DNA from: Sediminimonas sp.
GTDB lineage: Bacteria > Pseudomonadota > Alphaproteobacteria > Rhodobacterales > Rhodobacteraceae
NCBI RefSeq assembly: GCF_024637375.1
Contig: NZ_JAGXFK010000059.1
Location: forward strand, 1 to 43,090
DNA length: 43,090 nucleotides
Direction of reading: 5' to 3'
The notes under the pieces are model-generated. The model saw nothing but the letters and a program-made list of their open reading frames with translations, ran no database searches and was not told the origin of the DNA. Of the stretch, positions 1 to 7,839 are shown piece by piece. The position numbers and the translations under genes are program-made. Position 1 is the stretch's first letter. Every line of letters begins with the position of its first letter.

Positions 1-141
1 CCCAAGCACCTGGATGAAAAGGTGGCGCGCCTGCACCTCGACAAGATCGGCGTGAAACTCACCGAAATGACCCCCGACCAGGCCGCCTATATCGGCGTCA
101 GCCCGAACGGACCCTTCAAACCAGATCACTACAGGTATTGA
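1..141 (+). CDS. ahcY: Adenosylhomocysteinase, C-terminal end (partial)
   Basis: The window opens inside a gene in frame 1 that ends with TGA at 139-141. The 46 visible residues carry the characteristic C-terminus of S-adenosylhomocysteine hydrolase: a K-L-T-E-type segment, then a Y-I-G-V stretch and the terminal [10 protein letters not shown]. In this family the terminal Lys and Tyr of the tail contact NAD of the neighbouring subunit. The enzyme splits S-adenosylhomocysteine into adenosine and homocysteine in the activated methyl cycle. The catalytic and Rossmann domains lie upstream of the window, so intactness cannot be judged. The tail is distinctive enough for a confident name. Confidence 0.93.
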   Translation, partial: PKHLDEKVARLHLDKIGVKLTEMTPDQAAYIGVSPNGPFKPDHYRY

Positions 142-149
142 AGCGCGAT

Positions 150-183
150 GGCGGGGCGGTGCAATTGTGCTTTGCGCCCCGCC
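150..183 (+). terminator. Candidate hairpin terminator after ahcY
   Basis: Nine bases at 150-158 (GGCGGGGCG) are perfectly complementary to 175-183 (CGCCCCGCC), with a 16-base loop. The hairpin starts 8 bases after the ahcY stop codon. No T-run follows, so it is not a textbook intrinsic terminator. It may be a Rho-assisted end or an mRNA-stabilising 3' stem. Confidence 0.4.
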
Positions 184-269
184 TGGCCGGCGTTACCCTG
201 AGCGGCATACAAGCCGCGATATTCTCGCAAATCAATTCGGCAGCCTGCCGACATGACGGGAGTTATTGA

Positions 270-611
270 ATGGGACGCCGAGACGACCTAATCGCAACTT
301 ACGCGGACGACCTGCGCAACAAATGCGGGATCGAGCCCGACATGGACCTTCTGACCAAGGTGACCATCGGCTGCGGCCCGGCGATCTACAGCGCGGATAC
401 CGCGACCGTGGCGATGTCGCAGCCGCATGAACTGAAGACCGTCAAGGAAAACTTCCTGATCCGGAAGCTCGGCCTGCGCGACGGGCCGGAACTGATGGAT
501 GCGATCAACCAGGTTCTGGAAATCTACGGGTCTGATGAACGCAGCAAGTACCGCGCAGTGGTCTACTACATGCTGACCAGGCATTTCGGCCGGGAATCGG
601 TTTTCCGCTAA
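270..611 (+). CDS. DUF2853 family protein
   Basis: This 113-residue protein has no signal peptide or membrane segment and matches the DUF2853 family: an N-terminal R-D-D-L-I helix, a central KVTIGCGPAIY segment, a NFLIRKLGL segment and a YRAVVYYMLTRHFG segment near the C-terminus. The family is small, soluble, alpha-helical and common in Alphaproteobacteria and Bacteroidetes; its function is unknown. The ATG at 270 has GGGAG at 258-262 with a 7-base spacer, which supports the start. It is probably transcribed alone: ahcY ends 128 bases upstream behind a hairpin, and the next gene is convergent. No function can be inferred from these neighbours. Confidence 0.88.
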   Translation: MGRRDDLIATYADDLRNKCGIEPDMDLLTKVTIGCGPAIYSADTATVAMSQPHELKTVKENFLIRKLGLRDGPELMDAINQVLEIYGSDERSKYRAVVYYMLTRHFGRESVFR

Positions 612-809
612 GCGTGACCGACGGGCGCGCGAGGCGTGCTTCGGACCGGAATTGAAACGCATTCTAACCATTCGCCGTTTGCCGGTGCTGTGCCCATGCG
701 CTAGCGTATGACTCATCACGGCCAGGACGGCCGGAGCCGATTTCCAGATACACGTGTGGTGCGTAGGGAGCACGAGGCCAACGCCATCGAGTTCGTGATC
801 AGTGGGGAG

Positions 810-852
810 GTGGAGGGTTCCGGCGCTTTGGCGGGGCCCTCCACGCTGTTTT
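810..852 (+). terminator. Candidate intrinsic terminator in the 612-892 gap
   Basis: GTGGAGGG at 810-817 pairs perfectly with CCCTCCAC at 837-844 across a 19-base loop, followed by GCTGTTTT at 845-852. On the plus strand this resembles a weak intrinsic terminator and could end the DUF2853 transcript, although it lies about 200 bases past the stop codon. It also separates that gene from the convergent EVE gene. I see no gene in the 612-892 gap. Confidence 0.38.
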
Positions 853-892
853 CAGGTATCGCCGTGCGGCGCCGCGCGAGCCGCGCCAGGTT

Positions 893-1318
893 TCAGGACC
901 CGGGCCGAAGCCCCGCCATTTCAGAAATGGCTGCCCACTCGGCGGGACGGACGGGTTGGACGGAAAGCCGCGGGCTTCTGACCAGCGCCATCCCGGAAAG
1001 CCGCGGGTCAGCCTTGATCATGTCCAGCGTGACGGGCGTCTTGACCGAACAGACGGCCTTGATATCGACGCACTCCCAACGCGGGTCGTCGGTGGTGCTG
1101 TCGGGATGGGATTCGGTGATCACCTCGACAATGCCGACGATCGCCTTTTCCTTTTGCGAGTGGTAGAAAAAACCGCGATCCCCGAGTGACATATCGCGCA
1201 TGAAGTTGCGTGCCTGGTAGTTGCGCACGCCGTCCCACTCTTCACCCGCATCGCCCTTGGCGAGTTGATCCTGCCAGCTCCAGTTGCCGGGCTCGGACTT
1301 GAACAACCAGTAGCGCAT
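893..1318 (-). CDS. EVE domain-containing protein
   Basis: The 141-residue protein begins MRYWLFKSEP, the signature opening of EVE domains, and continues with the W-D-G-V-R-N-Y-Q-A-R-N core, a G-D-R-G-F-F-Y-H-S strand and a late P-R-L-S-V-Q-P-V region. EVE is a PUA/YTH-related fold that binds modified nucleotides in RNA or DNA through an aromatic cage. The frame is open further upstream, but the start at 1318 is favoured because it gives the canonical N-terminus and overlaps the yciI stop by one base (TGATG), a coupled arrangement. It is the last gene of a four-gene operon headed by tsaD. That context makes a link to RNA modification attractive but unproven. The substrate is unknown. Confidence 0.9.
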   Translation of the reverse strand: MRYWLFKSEPGNWSWQDQLAKGDAGEEWDGVRNYQARNFMRDMSLGDRGFFYHSQKEKAIVGIVEVITESHPDSTTDDPRWECVDIKAVCSVKTPVTLDMIKADPRLSGMALVRSPRLSVQPVRPAEWAAISEMAGLRPGS

Positions 1319-1590
1319 CAGCCGATGACTTTTTTCCAGGCGACGATCTCGACCGATTCGAACAACCCGGCCCTGGCGTAAGGGTCTTGCGCCGCCCACG
1401 CCTGTGCGGCGTCCATATCGGCGACATCGAGAATGACCAACGAGCCGATCATCCCCCCGTCATCGTCCAGAAGCGGGCCGGCCTGAGCGACCACGCCGGT
1501 TTCGTCGATATAGGCGAGATGCGCCTCGCGGTTGGCCTTGCGGACATCAAGCGCGCCCGCCTTGTCGCGCGCGATGAGGGCGTAAAGCAT
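1318..1590 (-). CDS. YciI family protein
   Basis: This 90-residue protein is a complete YciI-like domain with a dimeric ferredoxin-like alpha+beta fold. It shows the N-terminal MLYALIARD strand, an R-E-A-H-L-A-Y-I segment with the family's conserved His, a G-P-L-L-D-D-D-G-G-M-I-G-S turn, and the D-P-Y-A-R-A-G-L-F motif near the end. Relatives are thought to act as small hydrolases or dehydrochlorinases using the His/Asp pair, but most have no known substrate. Its start codon follows directly after the gpsA stop with no gap, and its stop overlaps the EVE start, so translation is probably coupled through the operon. Confidence 0.9.
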   Translation of the reverse strand: MLYALIARDKAGALDVRKANREAHLAYIDETGVVAQAGPLLDDDGGMIGSLVILDVADMDAAQAWAAQDPYARAGLFESVEIVAWKKVIG

Positions 1591-2553
1591 TCATTCCTCC
1601 TTGAGTGGTCGTGACAGCAGCATTTCCATCGCCTCGGGCAGTTGCAGGTGACCATCGAGCATGGCGACCACCGCGGCGGTGATGGGCATGTCGATGCCCA
1701 TTTTCCGGGCGCTTTCGAGAACCGCGCGCGCGGTGGCGACGCCCTCGACGGTGAGCGACTCGTCGAGCTTGTCCCGGCGTCCCAAAGCGTGGCCGAAACG
1801 CAGGTTTCGGGACTTTTCCGACGTGCATGTCAACACGAGATCACCAAAGCCCGACAGCCCCGACAACGTCTCCGGTCGAGCGCCGAGTTCCAGTGCCATG
1901 CGCTGCATCTCGGCGTAGCCGCGGGTCATGAGGGCAGCGCGCGCGCTGTCGCCCAACCCGGCGCCGATCACAGCGCCCGCCGCGATAGCCATGACGTTCT
2001 TGAGGGCCCCGCCGAAGGCCGCTCCGATGGTATCTGCTGTGCGGTATATGCGCAGATTGGGGCGTGTCAGGCACTGTTGCAGATGTTTTCCGGCGGGATG
2101 ATCGGCGCATGCGAGCGTCAGCGCGGTCGGCAGTCCGCGGGCGATATCGGCGGCAAAGCTGGGCCCTGTTAGAATCGCGTGCGTTGTATCGGGCAGCACA
2201 TCGGCCAGCACCGACGTTGCGGTTTGGCCGGTTTCCAGCTCGATCCCCTTGCAACAGGCGACAAGGGCGTGCCCGGACAGGCGCGCCGCGTGGGTGCAGA
2301 CAACGCTGCGCAACTGCTGCATCGGAATCGACAGTAGAACCGGCGATTCCGGTGCAATAGTGTCCAGATCCGATGAGACCGTGATGCTGTCGGGCAGCGA
2401 TATCCCGGGCAGGTGGCGCGCGTTCTCGCGTCTGATCTGCATGTCCCTGGTTTGTGCGGAGTCGCGCCCCCACAGGAAAACCCGGGTGCCGTCCGACCCA
2501 AGTGCCACGGCCAGTGCCGTTCCGAAAGCGCCTGCTCCGACGACAACGATCAT
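1591..2553 (-). CDS. gpsA: Glycerol-3-phosphate dehydrogenase [NAD(P)+]
   Basis: This 320-residue cytosolic enzyme reduces dihydroxyacetone phosphate to sn-glycerol 3-phosphate, the backbone precursor for phospholipids. The N-terminal Rossmann motif [12 protein letters not shown] is at residues 4-15. A C-C-K-G-I-E segment, the T-G-P-S-F-A segment and the [11 protein letters not shown] segment with the family's catalytic Lys follow, then the helical C-terminal domain with [10 protein letters not shown]. The frame is open further upstream, but the ATG at 2553 begins exactly at the nucleotide-binding strand and overlaps the tsaD stop by four bases (ATGA). Length matches the family. It is the second gene of the tsaD operon. 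Confidence 0.97.
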   Translation of the reverse strand: MIVVVGAGAFGTALAVALGSDGTRVFLWGRDSAQTRDMQIRRENARHLPGISLPDSITVSSDLDTIAPESPVLLSIPMQQLRSVVCTHAARLSGHALVACCKGIELETGQTATSVLADVLPDTTHAILTGPSFAADIARGLPTALTLACADHPAGKHLQQCLTRPNLRIYRTADTIGAAFGGALKNVMAIAAGAVIGAGLGDSARAALMTRGYAEMQRMALELGARPETLSGLSGFGDLVLTCTSEKSRNLRFGHALGRRDKLDESLTVEGVATARAVLESARKMGIDMPITAAVVAMLDGHLQLPEAMEMLLSRPLKEE

Positions 2554-3647
2554 GCCTTCGCCCCCTTGCGGCCACTGCCCAGAATAGGCGCGCTGCGCTG
2601 ATCGAGCGGCCAGCGCGACCGGGCCACAACCTCCGGCTCGCCGCGGTGGCCTTCGCGATACTGTTCCAGCGCACAATAGGCGATCATTGCGGCGTTGTCA
2701 GTGCATAGGCGCAGCGGTGGCGCCACGAAGCGGCAGCTGTTGTCATGCGCGACCTGTTCGAGCGCGGTGCGGATGGAGCGGTTCGCCGCGACCCCGCCGG
2801 CCACCGCGATGACGGCATCGGACGGCGCTTCGTTCAGGTAGATGCCGATGGCGCGGCGGCTCTTTTCAGCCAGCACATCGGCGACGGCTGCCTGGAACCC
2901 GGCGCACAGATCGGCGCGATCGCGCAACGTCAGGCCCGATTTCTCGGCCACGATGCGGTCGCGCGCCCGAAGAAGGGCGGTTTTCAGCCCCGAAAACGAC
3001 ATGTCGCATCCCGGCTTGTTCAAAAGCGGGCGCGGAAACGCAAAGCGGCCCGGGTCGCCCGCCCGCGCGGCGTCTTCCACCGCCGGGCCGCCGGGCTGCG
3101 GCAGGCCCAGCAGGCGCGCGGTCTTGTCGAAGGCCTCTCCGGGGGCATCGTCAATCGTGCCGCCCAGGCGCAAGAAATCGCTCACCCCCCGTACTATCAA
3201 GAACTGGCAATGCCCGCCCGAGACCAGCAGCATCAAGTAGGGATAGCGCAATTGATCGGTCAATCGCGGTGTCAGCGCGTGCCCAGCCAGGTGGTTGACC
3301 CCGATCAGCGGCAAGCCGGCGCCGGTTGCGATGCCGCGGGCACACATAACCCCCGACAGGACGCCGCCGATCAGGCCCGGCCCGGCGGTAACCGCGACGG
3401 CATCGATCCGGTCGAGGGATACCCCGGCCTCGTCCAGTGCCTGCGCGGCGCAGATATCCAGCTTTTCGGCATGCGCGCGGGCGGCGATTTCGGGCACGAC
3501 GCCGCCATAGGCCGCGTGCAACTGTGCCTGATCGAAAACCACCGACGACAAGATTCGAGCGGGCGCATCCCCGTCCTGGCGCAGAACCGCGGCGGCGGTG
3601 TCGTCGCAACTGCTTTCCAGCCCCAGGATCGTTACGCTGCTGCCCAT
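2550..3647 (-). CDS. tsaD: tRNA N6-threonylcarbamoyladenosine (t6A) transferase subunit TsaD
   Basis: TsaD transfers the threonylcarbamoyl group from threonylcarbamoyl-AMP to A37 of ANN-decoding tRNAs, working with TsaB and TsaE. The 365-residue protein opens with the [14 protein letters not shown]-binding signature. It carries the metal-binding pair H119 and H123 in VNHLAGH, the [10 protein letters not shown] strand, the GEAFDK motif, the SFSGLKTA segment and a late VAGGVAANR motif. The frame is open about 190 codons further upstream, but that stretch lacks family similarity and runs into divergent hemD, so the ATG at 3647 is chosen. It heads the operon with gpsA, yciI and the EVE gene. Confidence 0.97.
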   Translation of the reverse strand: MGSSVTILGLESSCDDTAAAVLRQDGDAPARILSSVVFDQAQLHAAYGGVVPEIAARAHAEKLDICAAQALDEAGVSLDRIDAVAVTAGPGLIGGVLSGVMCARGIATGAGLPLIGVNHLAGHALTPRLTDQLRYPYLMLLVSGGHCQFLIVRGVSDFLRLGGTIDDAPGEAFDKTARLLGLPQPGGPAVEDAARAGDPGRFAFPRPLLNKPGCDMSFSGLKTALLRARDRIVAEKSGLTLRDRADLCAGFQAAVADVLAEKSRRAIGIYLNEAPSDAVIAVAGGVAANRSIRTALEQVAHDNSCRFVAPPLRLCTDNAAMIAYCALEQYREGHRGEPEVVARSRWPLDQRSAPILGSGRKGAKA

Positions 3648-3740
3648 GGCCGATTGCCTCTGTTCGTCGCCAAACACGTTGCAAGATTGCAACGCAGCAG
3701 CTACCACCGCGGGGATGTTCAGGCAATCCCGGTTGGTCGC

Positions 3741-4460
3741 ATGACCGCAACCATCCTTCTCACCCGGCCGCGTGCCGCCTCCGAGCGGATGCGCAAAGAT
3801 CTGCAGGCGCGAAACCTGCACCTGTCCGTTTCCCCCTTGATAGAGCCTGAATTCGTCGCGCAGCCGCCGGACTTGCGCGGCATCAAGGGCGTGGTCTTTA
3901 CGGCGCGCACGGCGGTCGAGGCGTTCGCTGCCCTTTGCCCGGCCGCGCGGTTGCCTGCCTACGCGGTCGGCGACGCCACCGCAGACGCGGCGCGGCAAGC
4001 CGGCCTGTGCGTGGTGTCGGCTGGCGGCGATGCAGATGCGCTTGTCCGGCGGATCCTTGCCGACGGGGTGCGGGGCCCGCTGTTGCACTTGCGCGGAGAG
4101 CATGCGCGCGGCGCAGTCGCACAGCGCCTGAGCCGGGCCGGCTGTCCGACGCGCGAGGCGGTGCTTTACCACCAGAAGGCGCAGCCGTTCACGCCGGAAG
4201 CACGGGCGCTTCTTGACGGCCATGAGCCTGTTCTCGTGCCTTTGTTTTCGCCCCGCACCGCGACGATTTTTTCACGACAGCATCGCGGACAGGCGCCGTT
4301 GTTCATCGCGGCGATGAGTCCGCAAGTGGCCGAAGCGGTCATGGTGCCGCGTCGGCGGCTGGTTGTGGCCGAACACCCGTCGATGACAGCGATGGTGTCG
4401 GCGCTTGATGAACTCTTGGATGCAGCGCGCGATCTTGAGGACCGGCGATCTGCACAGTAA
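3741..4460 (+). CDS. hemD: Uroporphyrinogen-III synthase
   Basis: The 239-residue protein has the loose two-lobed HemD pattern: an N-terminal [11 protein letters not shown] strand and helix, the [11 protein letters not shown] segment, the [12 protein letters not shown] segment that marks the first lobe boundary, and L-L-H-L-R-G-E at the start of the second domain. HemD cyclises hydroxymethylbilane with inversion of ring D to give uroporphyrinogen III for haem, sirohaem and cobalamin or chlorophyll routes. The family is poorly conserved in sequence, but location supports the call: it is divergent from tsaD by 93 bases and followed by mic60-like and hemY genes, a familiar alphaproteobacterial arrangement. 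hemC is not adjacent. Confidence 0.9.
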   Translation: MTATILLTRPRAASERMRKDLQARNLHLSVSPLIEPEFVAQPPDLRGIKGVVFTARTAVEAFAALCPAARLPAYAVGDATADAARQAGLCVVSAGGDADALVRRILADGVRGPLLHLRGEHARGAVAQRLSRAGCPTREAVLYHQKAQPFTPEARALLDGHEPVLVPLFSPRTATIFSRQHRGQAPLFIAAMSPQVAEAVMVPRRRLVVAEHPSMTAMVSALDELLDAARDLEDRRSAQ

Positions 4461-4511
4461 GGTCACGGTCAGGCGTGTTGAACGCCCACAGATTCGAAAG
4501 GGTGGTTACGG

Positions 4512-5921
4512 GTGAGCAACAAGAAACCGAGCTCTGACGACGCGGCACCGCAGACCGGTGATGCGAAAGATGCGGCAGACCGTGGAGAGCAACCCGAAAC
4601 CCGGCCTGAAATACCGCCCGAGCAACGCGAAACCGGTACCGAAGACGCAGCGGACGAGTCGCTCACGCAGCCGGGCCCGGACACACCCGACCGGTCGGAT
4701 ACGTCGGCAGAGGAACGCCCTGACGAAGCGAAATCGGTCGCGCCCGAAGACGGCGCGCAGGATGTAGCCGAGAACCCCGAGAAACCCGCCGAGTCGGAAT
4801 TGCCCACGCCGGAAGACACCGGCGGGGCGCAACCCGTGCACCAGCAAGACGAACCGCCCGCCGACCCGACGATGCCGGATCACGAGAGTGAACCGCCCGC
4901 CGACCCGGTCGCCGGGACGCAACACCGCGAACCCGCGAACCCACCCGCGCGGCGCGGTGGCGGTGCCTGGGCGCTGCTTCTGGGCGGTGCCGTGGTGGCG
5001 GCGCTGGGCTTTGCCGCCGGGAATTATGCGATTCCCGATCCGCGGCTCGATGCGCTGCGCGGCGATCTGTCGGACCAGCAACAAGCCGTGTCGGCCCTGC
5101 GCGACACTGTCGCCGAATTGCAGCAGCGTGATCCGGCGCCGCAGGACGGGCGCGTGGACGATCTGGCCGACACCATCGAGGCCGCAGATGCGCGCACCGA
5201 CACTGTATCGCAAAGCGTCGATGACCTGAAATCGCGCCTGTCCGCGCTCTCTGATCGCCTGGAGGCGGTCGAGAACCGCCCCATCCCGGCACCAGACAGC
5301 GGCGAGGCCGATGCTGCCAGTCGTGCCGAACTCGCCGCCCTGCGCGAGGCGCTGGCCGCGCAGCGCGAAGAGATCGACAAGCTGGCCGAAAAGGCAGCCC
5401 AGCGCGAAGCTGCGGCCGAGGTGACGGCGCAGCACGCGATGACGCGCGCGGCGCTCAGCCGTATCGATGCCGCGCTCGATGCCGGCACCGGCTTTGCCCC
5501 GGCGCTGGCCGATCTGCGCGCCGCCGGCGTGGACGTTTCCGGCGACCTGGTGGCGGTGGCCGAAGACGGGGTCGAGACGTATAGCAGCCTGCAATCCCGG
5601 TTTCCCGATCTGGCACGCGAGGCGCTGGCCGCGGCACGGTCCACCGGCGCCGACGGGCCCCAGGGCGACGTGATGGCGTTCCTGCGTGCGCAGTTGGGCC
5701 TGCGCTCGCTGGAGCCGCGCCCTGGCGACGACCCCGACGCCGTTCTGTCGCGGGCCGAGGCCGCGCTGCGCGACGGCCGGCTGACCGATACGCTGGCCGA
5801 AATCGAACAACTGCCCGAGCCTGCGCGCGTCGTATTGTCGGACTGGGTCGGCGACGTCGTCGCGCGCCGCAACGCCGTTGCCGCCGCCGAAGCGTTGGCG
5901 CAAGAGCTGAACTCGAACTGA
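4512..5921 (+). CDS. Mic60/mitofilin-like inner membrane protein
   Basis: This 469-residue protein starts with GTG. Residues 1-148 are acidic, proline-rich and probably disordered, and contain an exact in-frame 18-base duplication (4851-4868 and 4890-4907). One transmembrane helix follows at about 149-172 (GAWALLLGGAVVAALGFAAG). Residues about 180-300 are a long coiled coil rich in Gln, Glu, Arg and Leu. The helical C-terminal part, with a G-F-A-P-A-L-A-D-L-R-A-A-G segment, matches the mitofilin signature region. Alphaproteobacterial relatives of mitochondrial Mic60 are encoded in haem-synthesis loci and are thought to shape the inner membrane or tether it to the outer membrane. It sits 51 bases after hemD and 11 before hemY, so co-transcription is likely. 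Confidence 0.85.
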   Translation: MSNKKPSSDDAAPQTGDAKDAADRGEQPETRPEIPPEQRETGTEDAADESLTQPGPDTPDRSDTSAEERPDEAKSVAPEDGAQDVAENPEKPAESELPTPEDTGGAQPVHQQDEPPADPTMPDHESEPPADPVAGTQHREPANPPARRGGGAWALLLGGAVVAALGFAAGNYAIPDPRLDALRGDLSDQQQAVSALRDTVAELQQRDPAPQDGRVDDLADTIEAADARTDTVSQSVDDLKSRLSALSDRLEAVENRPIPAPDSGEADAASRAELAALREALAAQREEIDKLAEKAAQREAAAEVTAQHAMTRAALSRIDAALDAGTGFAPALADLRAAGVDVSGDLVAVAEDGVETYSSLQSRFPDLAREALAAARSTGADGPQGDVMAFLRAQLGLRSLEPRPGDDPDAVLSRAEAALRDGRLTDTLAEIEQLPEPARVVLSDWVGDVVARRNAVAAAEALAQELNSN

Positions 5922-5932
5922 GGATTGCCGGA

Positions 5933-7447
5933 ATGCTTTGGGCGCTGATAAAGATTGTTGTTTTCGTCATTCTGGTGGCCGCGGCGGCGACCGGGGCTGC
6001 GTACCTTCTGGATCTGGAAGGCGGCGTGCGCGTCGCCTTTGCCGGGATCGAGGTGAACCTGACGCCGCTCAACGCGGTCATTGCATTGGTGCTTTTGGTG
6101 CTGGCGGTGTGGCTGTTTCTGAAATTGGCGGCGCTTCTGGTGGCGGTGCTGCACTTCATCAACGGTGACGAAACGGCGATTTCGCGCTATTTCGACCGCA
6201 ACCGCGAGCGCAAGGGATACCAGGCGCTGTCGGAGGCCATGCTGGCGCTGGCTTCGGGCGAGGGGCGGCTGGCGATGGCCAAGGCCACCAAGGCCGAGAA
6301 ATTCCTCGCCAAGCCCGAACTGACCAACCTGCTGACGGCGCAGGCGGCCGAGCTTTCGGGCGATCACCACAAGGCTGAAACCGTCTACAAGCGCCTTCTG
6401 GCCGATGACAAGACGCGTTTTGTCGGCGTGCGCGGGATCATGAAACAAAAGTTGGCCAACGGCGATACCGACACGGCGCTGAAGCTGGCGCAAAAGGCCT
6501 TTGCCATAAAGCCGCGCCATACCGAGACACAGGATATCCTGCTCAAGCTTCAGGCGGACAAGCACGATTGGAAAGGCGCGCGCGAGACGTTGAGCGCCAA
6601 GCTGAAAAGCGGCGCGCTGCCGCGCGACGTCTACCGGCGCCGCGATGCGGTTCTGGCGTTGTCGGAGGCGCGCGACGTCATGGACGAGGGCAAGACAATC
6701 GAGGCGCGCGAAGCCGCGATCGAGGCCAATCGCCTGTCGCCCGACCTGGTGCCGGCAACCTGTCTGGCGGCGCGCAGCTATATCGAGAACGGCAAATCAC
6801 GGTTGGCCGCCCGGGTGCTGAAAAAAACCTGGGCCGTGCACCCGCACCCTGACCTTGCCGGGGCCTATGCCGACATCGCGCCCGATGAATCGCCCGAAGA
6901 GCGGCTCAAGCGGTTCGCCAAGCTGATCAAGACCAACCCGGATCACCGCGAAAGCCGGCTATTGCAGGCCGAGCTGTACATCGCCGCCGAAGACTTCCCC
7001 GCCGCGCGCCGTGCCCTGGGCGACATCCCCGAGACGACGCCGGATGCGCGGGCGCTGACGATCATGGCCGCGATCGAGCGTGGCGAGGGGGCAAGCGACG
7101 CGGTTGTGGAGGGCTGGCTCACCCGTGCGCTGGCAGCGCCGCGCGGCCCGCAATGGGTGTGCGACAATTGCCACAACATCCACCGCGAATGGGTTCCGGT
7201 CTGCGAGAACTGCCACAGCTTTGACACGCTGAGCTGGCGCACTCCCCCGGCGCCCCATATCGTGGCGCCGACCGGGGTCGAGATGCTGCCGCTGATCGTC
7301 GCGCCGCACGGCGCCGCGGACGCGGGCGATACCGGCGACGAGGCTGCCTTGGAGGACGACCCCGACGCGCAGAACACGCCTGTCGCCGAGGCCGAGATCG
7401 TCCCCCCCGAAGAGGACATGCCCGAAACCGGAACCGGGAAAAAATAG
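5933..7447 (+). CDS. hemY: HemY-type TPR membrane protein with C-terminal zinc ribbon
   Basis: The 504-residue protein has two N-terminal transmembrane helices (about residues 3-25 and 42-70) flanking a short periplasmic loop, the standard HemY_N arrangement, followed by a cytoplasmic array of TPR-like helical repeats to about residue 400. Near 407-428 a CxxC...CxxC pair (CDNC and CENC, 18 residues apart) forms a rubredoxin-like zinc or metal ribbon. A long acidic low-complexity tail follows. This family is named from haem-biosynthesis operons but is not the protoporphyrinogen oxidase also called HemY; its exact role is unresolved and scaffolding is likely. GAGGA lies 8 bases before the ATG. 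Synteny with hemD and mic60 supports the call. Confidence 0.9.
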   Translation: MLWALIKIVVFVILVAAAATGAAYLLDLEGGVRVAFAGIEVNLTPLNAVIALVLLVLAVWLFLKLAALLVAVLHFINGDETAISRYFDRNRERKGYQALSEAMLALASGEGRLAMAKATKAEKFLAKPELTNLLTAQAAELSGDHHKAETVYKRLLADDKTRFVGVRGIMKQKLANGDTDTALKLAQKAFAIKPRHTETQDILLKLQADKHDWKGARETLSAKLKSGALPRDVYRRRDAVLALSEARDVMDEGKTIEAREAAIEANRLSPDLVPATCLAARSYIENGKSRLAARVLKKTWAVHPHPDLAGAYADIAPDESPEERLKRFAKLIKTNPDHRESRLLQAELYIAAEDFPAARRALGDIPETTPDARALTIMAAIERGEGASDAVVEGWLTRALAAPRGPQWVCDNCHNIHREWVPVCENCHSFDTLSWRTPPAPHIVAPTGVEMLPLIVAPHGAADAGDTGDEAALEDDPDAQNTPVAEAEIVPPEEDMPETGTGKK

Positions 7448-7492
7448 GGCTTTTCCATCCCGATAGCCGGTGCTATAGCCCCGCCCCACGGA

Positions 7493-7568
7493 GCCGGTGT
7501 AGCTCAGCTGGTAGAGCACGTCATTCGTAATGATGGGGTCGTAGGTTCGAGTCCTATCACCGGCACCA
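7493..7568 (+). tRNA. tRNA-Thr (anticodon CGT)
   Basis: A complete 76-base cloverleaf is visible. The acceptor stem GCCGGTG (7493-7499) pairs with CACCGGC (7558-7564), and the D-arm is GCTC/GAGC. The anticodon arm CGTCA/TGATG has loop TTCGTAA with CGT at 7526-7528, the T-arm is GTAGG-TTCGAGT-CCTAT, and the discriminator A is followed by an encoded CCA at 7566-7568. The anticodon reads ACG, a threonine codon. A CTATAG hexamer at 7473-7478 is in a suitable place for a -10 box of its own promoter, but I see no good -35. It lies 45 bases after hemY. Confidence 0.96.
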
Positions 7569-7785
7569 GTTCCCTTCTTGCAGGATGATCCGTCATGCCG
7601 CGCATCGCGGGTGTGACTCTTGGGGTCGCAAACTGTTTCAGCATGTTTCAACCGTTGGCTGTACCCGCGTCGTATCGAGCCGGGCAAGTGTTTGAAATTC
7701 CAAGAAATCAGCGGAATTCTGCCTTGAGGCCGCAGTTTCTGAAAGGCGCTGGCGACGCGGCTCTTGGAGCGCGGCGTGCGGTGCA

Positions 7786-7800
7786 TTAACACCTTGGTAA
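7786..7800. promoter_or_regulatory. Possible CtrA-like box upstream of glmM
   Basis: TTAA at 7786-7789 is followed after exactly seven bases by GTAA at 7797-7800, one mismatch from the alphaproteobacterial CtrA consensus TTAA-N7-TTAA. It lies 39 bases before the glmM start, where a regulator would sit over or just downstream of a promoter. The surrounding 271-base gap (7569-7839) holds no gene I can support. A single near-match in one genome is weak evidence. Confidence 0.25.
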
Positions 7801-7839
7801 TGATTTCTGCGATGGCATTTTCAGGTGATGGAGGTTGCG

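Noticed and set aside
708-1166. Plus-strand open frame overlapping the EVE gene
   Set aside because: Its second half is antisense to the well-supported EVE domain and its composition is random-like.
4506-5903. Long open frame of 465 codons on the minus strand opposite the Mic60-like gene
   Set aside because: The Arg/Gly/Leu-rich composition is a typical antisense shadow in GC-rich DNA; the plus strand has a coherent membrane-anchored coiled-coil protein with proper spacing to hemD and hemY.
7595-7789. Small 64-codon open frame between the tRNA and glmM
   Set aside because: No ribosome-binding site, no domain, and the sequence reads as ordinary intergenic DNA.
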